Positions 59,064 to 61,691 of a stretch of DNA of 61,691 nucleotides are shown in pieces; within the stretch, counting starts at the first letter, position 1; each line of letters starts with the position of its first letter. Origin of the DNA: an uncultured Ruminococcus sp. GTDB taxonomy: Bacteria > Bacillota > Clostridia > Lachnospirales > Lachnospiraceae. A program made the position numbers and the translations under genes. The notes below the pieces were generated by a model, which saw only the letters and a program-made list of their open reading frames with translations, searched no databases and was not told the DNA's origin. Location: positions 1 to 61,691 of the forward strand of contig UQVC01000015.1 of the NCBI GenBank assembly GCA_900544395.1, in the 5' to 3' direction.

Positions 59064-59534
59064 CTAAATTCTCATCCCTTTTTCTAATTCCAACAGATAT
59101 CGCTTTACCTCTACTCCACAAGCAAATCCTGAAATATCTCCGCTCTTATGAATTACTCTGTGACATGGGATAATCAGCAAAATCGGATTCTTATTATTGG
59201 CCTGCCCTACAGCACGTACTGCCTTCTCATTTCCGATTGCAGCCGCAATCTCCTGATAGCTTCTCGTCTCTCCATACGGTATCTTCTGCAGCTCCTGCCA
59301 GACACTCTGTTGGAATTGCGTTCCCTGATATTTCAACGGCACATCGAATTGCTTCCTTCTACCCGTCAAATATTCATTCACCTGCGTATAGACCTCATAC
59401 AGAAAATCGGAATGCAATTCATTCTTCATGGTTTGCACAGAATTTGCTTCCCAAAAGAGCTTTGTCAGCTTCTTTTCTTCTTCCCGTATGGTAAGAAAAC
59501 CAATCGGGGTGTTGAATGTATATGAATCCGTCAT
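59064..59534 (-). CDS. ogt: Methylated-DNA--protein-cysteine methyltransferase
   Basis: A 156-residue suicide repair protein taking O6-alkyl groups from guanine. The acceptor Cys124 is in IIPCHRVI; the DNA-binding helix is YQEIAAAIGNEKAVRAVGQA. It is cotranscribed with the downstream regulator (4 nt gap) and follows a GNAT gene by 22 nt. Confidence 0.94.
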   Translation of the reverse strand: MTDSYTFNTPIGFLTIREEEKKLTKLFWEANSVQTMKNELHSDFLYEVYTQVNEYLTGRRKQFDVPLKYQGTQFQQSVWQELQKIPYGETRSYQEIAAAIGNEKAVRAVGQANNKNPILLIIPCHRVIHKSGDISGFACGVEVKRYLLELEKGMRI

Positions 59535-59556
59535 ATCCTGTTCCTCCTACTGCTCA

Positions 59557-59958
59557 TCACATTTTCAAAAAAGCACAACAACCGATTTTATCTACCTTTT
59601 TCAATCCCAACGACTGATAAAATAAAATCGTCTTTTCTGTATTGTCTGTCATCAGTTCAATCTGATACACATCCTCACATCTCTCTAAAACCGCACGCAT
59701 TAGTTGACTCCCGATGCCCTTTCGTTGATATTCCGGATGCACCAGTAAATCCTGAATTAAAATGACCGATGCACCATCCCCAACAACTCTGACCATGCCG
59801 ATCAATTGCTTTCCTTCAAAAGCAGCAATCTTTAAAAATGAATTCTCATATGCACGCTCCAGCATTTGAGGATTCCTTGTATAATTTTCCCAGCCAACAC
59901 TGGTGTAAAGTGATAAAATTTCTTCCTGATTGAAATCTGTGTATTCCCGTAGTTCCAT
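59557..59958 (-). CDS. GNAT-family N-acetyltransferase
   Basis: A 133-residue acetyltransferase. The acetyl-CoA loop LLVHPEYQRKGIGSQLM and the later TDNTEKTILFYQSLGLKK are standard GNAT motifs. AGGAGG precedes the ATG at 59958; the frame stays open further but without support. Substrate not known. It heads a run of minus-strand genes toward the exporter. Confidence 0.88.
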   Translation of the reverse strand: MELREYTDFNQEEILSLYTSVGWENYTRNPQMLERAYENSFLKIAAFEGKQLIGMVRVVGDGASVILIQDLLVHPEYQRKGIGSQLMRAVLERCEDVYQIELMTDNTEKTILFYQSLGLKKVDKIGCCAFLKM

Positions 59959-60028
59959 GCAAATTCCTCCTGTTGGTATCCATTTTATAATCAATTCAGC
60001 TTTGCTCAAAGAACAGCTTTTACGGTAT

Positions 60029-60092
60029 GATTTTTGGGGTAAAATCCGGATTTTCCACTGTGTCCGTGTGATTTTTAGGAATTTTGTTATCA
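60029..60092 (+). repeat. 65-bp direct repeat, copy A
   Basis: A 64-nt copy that matches 61033-61097 at 56 of 65 aligned positions with one 1-nt gap. It contains the 14-bp palindrome AAAATCCGGATTTT and the block TGTGTCCGTGTG. The last three bases (60090-60092) are the stop codon of the toxin gene on the minus strand. Confidence 0.8.
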
Positions 60093-60389
60093 ATCAAAAA
60101 GTCTTGTAATATCCTGATATCGGTTGACTACACGATAAATCTCTACGTACTCGTTACCAATCTTGTAGAGAATCACATATTCTTCCCATATCGCATATTT
60201 ATAGTCTGTCCGAAAGCTGACTCGTTTGGAGAGATTCGATCCCATTTCCGGAAACATCTGAAGATTCTCAAATTTACCATAAAGCTCTTTTATAGTCTTC
60301 GTAGCATATTCTTTGTTATCTTCGGCAATATAATCCCTGATATTCTTCAGATCTCTTACAACAATCGGATTAATCCGCAGTTTTAACAT
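60090..60389 (-). CDS. RelE/ParE-superfamily toxin
   Basis: A 99-residue toxin. VVRDLKNIRDYIAEDNKEYA (helical hairpin), FPEMGSNLSKR, YAIWEEYVILYKI and VEIYRVVNRYQDI match ParE/RelE-type toxins. Whether it attacks gyrase (ParE-like) or mRNA (RelE-like) cannot be told from sequence. It follows the antitoxin with a 1-nt gap. Its TGA is supplied by the end of repeat copy A. Confidence 0.88.
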   Translation of the reverse strand: MLKLRINPIVVRDLKNIRDYIAEDNKEYATKTIKELYGKFENLQMFPEMGSNLSKRVSFRTDYKYAIWEEYVILYKIGNEYVEIYRVVNRYQDITRLFD

Positions 60390-60390
60390 T

Positions 60391-60639
60391 TCATTCCCCC
60401 ATCAGTACCTTCAATTCATCTAGATTCAACCAACCATCTCCATCTTTCACCGCTTCTTCAGCTTCCTGTAACTTCATCAGAAGCTTTTTCTCTGCTCGAT
60501 CACGTTCATAATCTTCAATATCCATGACTACAAAACGTCCTCTGCCATTCTTAGTCAAATATACCGGCTCTCCTTTATGACAGTTTTTCAGGACTTCATT
60601 ATAATTTCTCAAATCAGATACTGGTAAAATATTTGCCAT
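60391..60639 (-). CDS. Phd/YefM-family antitoxin
   Basis: An 82-residue antitoxin. N-terminal DNA-binding fold NILPVSDLRNYNEVLKNCHK and PVYLTKNGRGRFVVMDIEDY, then a charged C-terminal tail (LNLDELKVLMGE) that should block the toxin. Unlike the yefM gene at 19505-19714 it is intact and spaced normally. AAGGAAGGGG precedes the ATG. Confidence 0.9.
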   Translation of the reverse strand: MANILPVSDLRNYNEVLKNCHKGEPVYLTKNGRGRFVVMDIEDYERDRAEKKLLMKLQEAEEAVKDGDGWLNLDELKVLMGE

Positions 60640-60686
60640 ATTCTTTCAACCCCTTCCTTTGATTTTAAATTGTTTCTGATACTTCT

Positions 60687-60732
60687 ATTATACACAATAA
60701 GCTGTAAAATTCAACGTAGATTTTTACAGCTT
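60687..60732 (-). promoter_or_regulatory. Promoter and probable operator of the Phd/ParE-type operon
   Basis: TTGAAT (60714-60709) and TATAAT (60692-60687), 16 bp apart on the minus strand. A perfect 11-bp inverted repeat AAGCTGTAAAA (60699-60709) and TTTTACAGCTT (60722-60732) spans the -35 box, a good site for antitoxin binding. From there to 60848 I see no gene or site. Confidence 0.65.
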
Positions 60733-60848
60733 TTGTCTCATGGTTGATAGGGCTTTCTTTTTCAATTGAATAAATCCAGAAACTTTCCCCCTGGTTTTAT
60801 CATGGTCTTACACACTTTCCTGCCATTGATTTCATCAAAAACAGAAAA

Positions 60849-60876
60849 ACCCCAGAAACCTTACGGTTTCCGGGGT
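60849..60876 (-). terminator. Terminator left over from a tuf gene
   Basis: ACCCCAGAAACC and GGTTTCCGGGGT form a 12-bp stem with one mismatch and a 4-nt loop; five T follow on the minus strand. It is 57 nt past the tuf relic stop codon. Confidence 0.75.
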
Positions 60877-60932
60877 ATCTTATATTTGAACATAATGTCA
60901 TCTTGCGATAACAAATCTATATTCAGATTGTA

Positions 60933-60986
60933 TTACTCGATGATTGTAGCAACCTTTCCAGATCCTACTGTACGTCCACCTTCACG
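60933..60986 (-). pseudogene. tuf: Last 17 codons of an elongation factor Tu gene
   Basis: On the minus strand the frame reads REGGRTVGSGKVATIIE and stops with TAA at 60935-60933, the invariant C-terminus of EF-Tu. Just upstream the frame breaks (TGA, no EF-Tu match). With the terminator at 60849-60876 this is an intact 3' end cut off from the rest of the gene, so DNA has been joined here by deletion or insertion next to a tuf locus. Confidence 0.88.
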
Positions 60987-61032
60987 ATATCAGACCGGTG
61001 TATTGCGGTATACGAATAGTGATTTTTTATGT

Positions 61033-61097
61033 GATTTGTGTGGAAAAATCCGGATTTTCCGTTGTGTCCGTGTGGTTTTCCGGAATTTTTGTTATCA
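61033..61097 (+). repeat. 65-bp direct repeat, copy B
   Basis: Same orientation as copy A at 60029-60092, about 86% identical. It ends GTTATCA, and the same heptamer appears again at 61102-61108, where it holds the stop codon of the neighbouring minus-strand gene. Between the two copies lie the Phd/ParE-type pair and the tuf scar. Confidence 0.8.
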
Positions 61098-61105
61098 TGG
61101 TGTTA

Positions 61106-61414
61106 TCACTGTATTTTTAGTTTTTCTGGCATATTTTTTCTTACATTCGTAATCTCTTTATTTAAATCTTTTATATATTCTTTACACACATCTATATATA
61201 ATCCTGTTTTATATTCTGGTTTTTCCAAAAACTGTAATTCAATTGGATACTTTGTAATCTCCGTAAGTAACTTTACAAATATACTTTTCAAATTATTTTG
61301 ACTCTCATCATCATTAAGACATACTTCTGCAACTTCTTCAAAGCCAAATACTAAATAATCTTTATTTTCTCTTTTCTCCAAATGTACATTAATCACTTTA
61401 CTTTCCTGATTCAT
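61106..61414 (-). CDS. Small hypothetical protein downstream of the ATPase
   Basis: A 102-residue soluble acidic protein starting MNQESKVINVHLEKRENKDY, with AGGAAGGA before the ATG at 61414. It has a beta-rich N-terminal half (YLVFGFEEVAEVCLND) and a helical C-terminal half (YIKDLNKEITNVRKNMPEKL). No known family recognised. Its start overlaps the ATPase stop by 17 bp, so the two are translated together and probably act together. The size would suit a partner or immunity-like protein. Confidence 0.7.
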   Translation of the reverse strand: MNQESKVINVHLEKRENKDYLVFGFEEVAEVCLNDDESQNNLKSIFVKLLTEITKYPIELQFLEKPEYKTGLYIDVCKEYIKDLNKEITNVRKNMPEKLKIQ

Positions 61415-61691
61415 AAATATCCTTCCTATCATAAAATGCATTTTTACCGCCCTCAAGAGTATGCATACTTTCTTGAGTCCAGTTTTTAGTGTCTGTTTCA
61501 TCATTTATATTTCTAAGTTCATCATAAAAAGGATTACCAATATACGTTTTATATACTCCATTCTCATGAGTTCTTAGTATACTAATATACGGAAGTGTGC
61601 CAACTGCAATATTAGCATTATGTGTTGCTATAATTAGTGTCTGCTGAGCAAACTGAAAACACTTGATTTTACTGACTTTTGCCCCATTTTC
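61398..61691 (-). CDS. C-terminal end of a large ATPase (TrlF/SMC-like), runs off the right edge
   Basis: The final 97 codons are visible. QQTLIIATHNANIAVG is the last core strand and H-loop of ABC/SMC-type ATPases, here of the kind seen in TrlF-like and RecF/OLD-like proteins. The tail SMHTLEGGKNAFYDRKDIYE fits the standard ending (L-E/D-GG-x-x-AF-x-x-R) of those proteins. The Walker A and B motifs and any fused domain lie outside the window. Such ATPases often belong to phage-defence loci, but that cannot be shown from this fragment. Confidence 0.75.
   Translation of the reverse strand, partial: ENGAKVSKIKCFQFAQQTLIIATHNANIAVGTLPYISILRTHENGVYKTYIGNPFYDELRNINDETDTKNWTQESMHTLEGGKNAFYDRKDIYESGK

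Noticed and set aside
60029..61097. An insertion sequence or transposon made by the two 65-bp repeats.
   Set aside because: The repeats are direct, without terminal inverted ends, no transposase lies between them and no target-site duplication was found.
1..61691. CRISPR array, prophage, rRNA operon or replication origin.
   Set aside because: No regularly spaced repeats, phage structural genes, rRNA sequence or DnaA-box cluster was seen on reading the window.

Overview
The window looks like the chromosome of a gut Firmicute of the Lachnospiraceae (Clostridium cluster XIVa). The signs are an acc/fab cluster with FabK and FabT, a murB-rapZ-whiA-HPr block, type III glutamine synthetase, a lone Spo0A effector domain, sugar importers without their own ATPase, and strong AGGAGG ribosome sites with sigma-A type promoters (TTGACG/TTGACA, 16-17 bp, TATGAT/TATAAT). 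The genus cannot be fixed from sequence alone.

Layout. 1-7069: an alpha-glucan locus with a partial debranching enzyme, pullulanase and malG-malF-malE on the minus strand, and a divergent LacI-type regulator. 7129-18419: a lysine/alanine-rich DUF6465-type protein, then a 12-gene fatty acid synthesis operon (fabH to fabT) whose promoter carries a FabT-like operator, so the last gene probably represses the whole set. 18548-19784: a wrecked MATE efflux gene, tRNA-Leu(CAG), and a YefM/YoeB module whose antitoxin has an early amber stop. 19788-22611: a two-subunit LacL/LacM beta-galactosidase. 22901-28297: a J-domain protein, a zinc-ribbon membrane protein and a GldAFG-like ABC operon with a DUF4340 protein. 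28408-34964: a membrane-anchored SGNH hydrolase, SbcC, SbcD and an ABC_ATPase-family protein. 35043-38180: glnN and class II fructose-bisphosphate aldolase. 38436-42770: tRNA-Glu(CTC), a diacylglycerol kinase-like gene, a Crh-like HPr paralogue lacking His15, whiA, rapZ and murB. 42875-50565: a CorC/HlyC membrane protein, a NuoE-like protein, a SPOR amidase, a lone Spo0A-C protein, two XRE regulators, glmM, a HAD phosphatase and rpiB. 50719-54174: a second carbohydrate importer with a 55-residue membrane protein. 54463-59958: a tandem pair of ABC exporter halves, one without an ATPase domain, a 600-residue double-HTH regulator, an O6-alkylguanine methyltransferase and a GNAT acetyltransferase. 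60029-61691: an accessory patch with a 65-bp direct repeat, a Phd/ParE-type toxin-antitoxin pair, a scar of the 3' end of tuf, a small unknown gene, and the tail of a large ATPase resembling TrlF/SMC-like proteins.

Functionally the window joins sugar capture (starch oligomers, lactose, one unknown sugar) with lipid and envelope synthesis (fab, murB, glmM, rapZ) and carbon-state signalling (LacI regulator, Crh-like protein). Both sugar importers lack an ATPase gene and must borrow one from elsewhere. The items most worth a second look are the Glu15 HPr paralogue, the amber-truncated YefM antitoxin, the ABC pair with its two-HTH regulator, and the repeat/tuf-scar patch beside the ATPase at the right edge.
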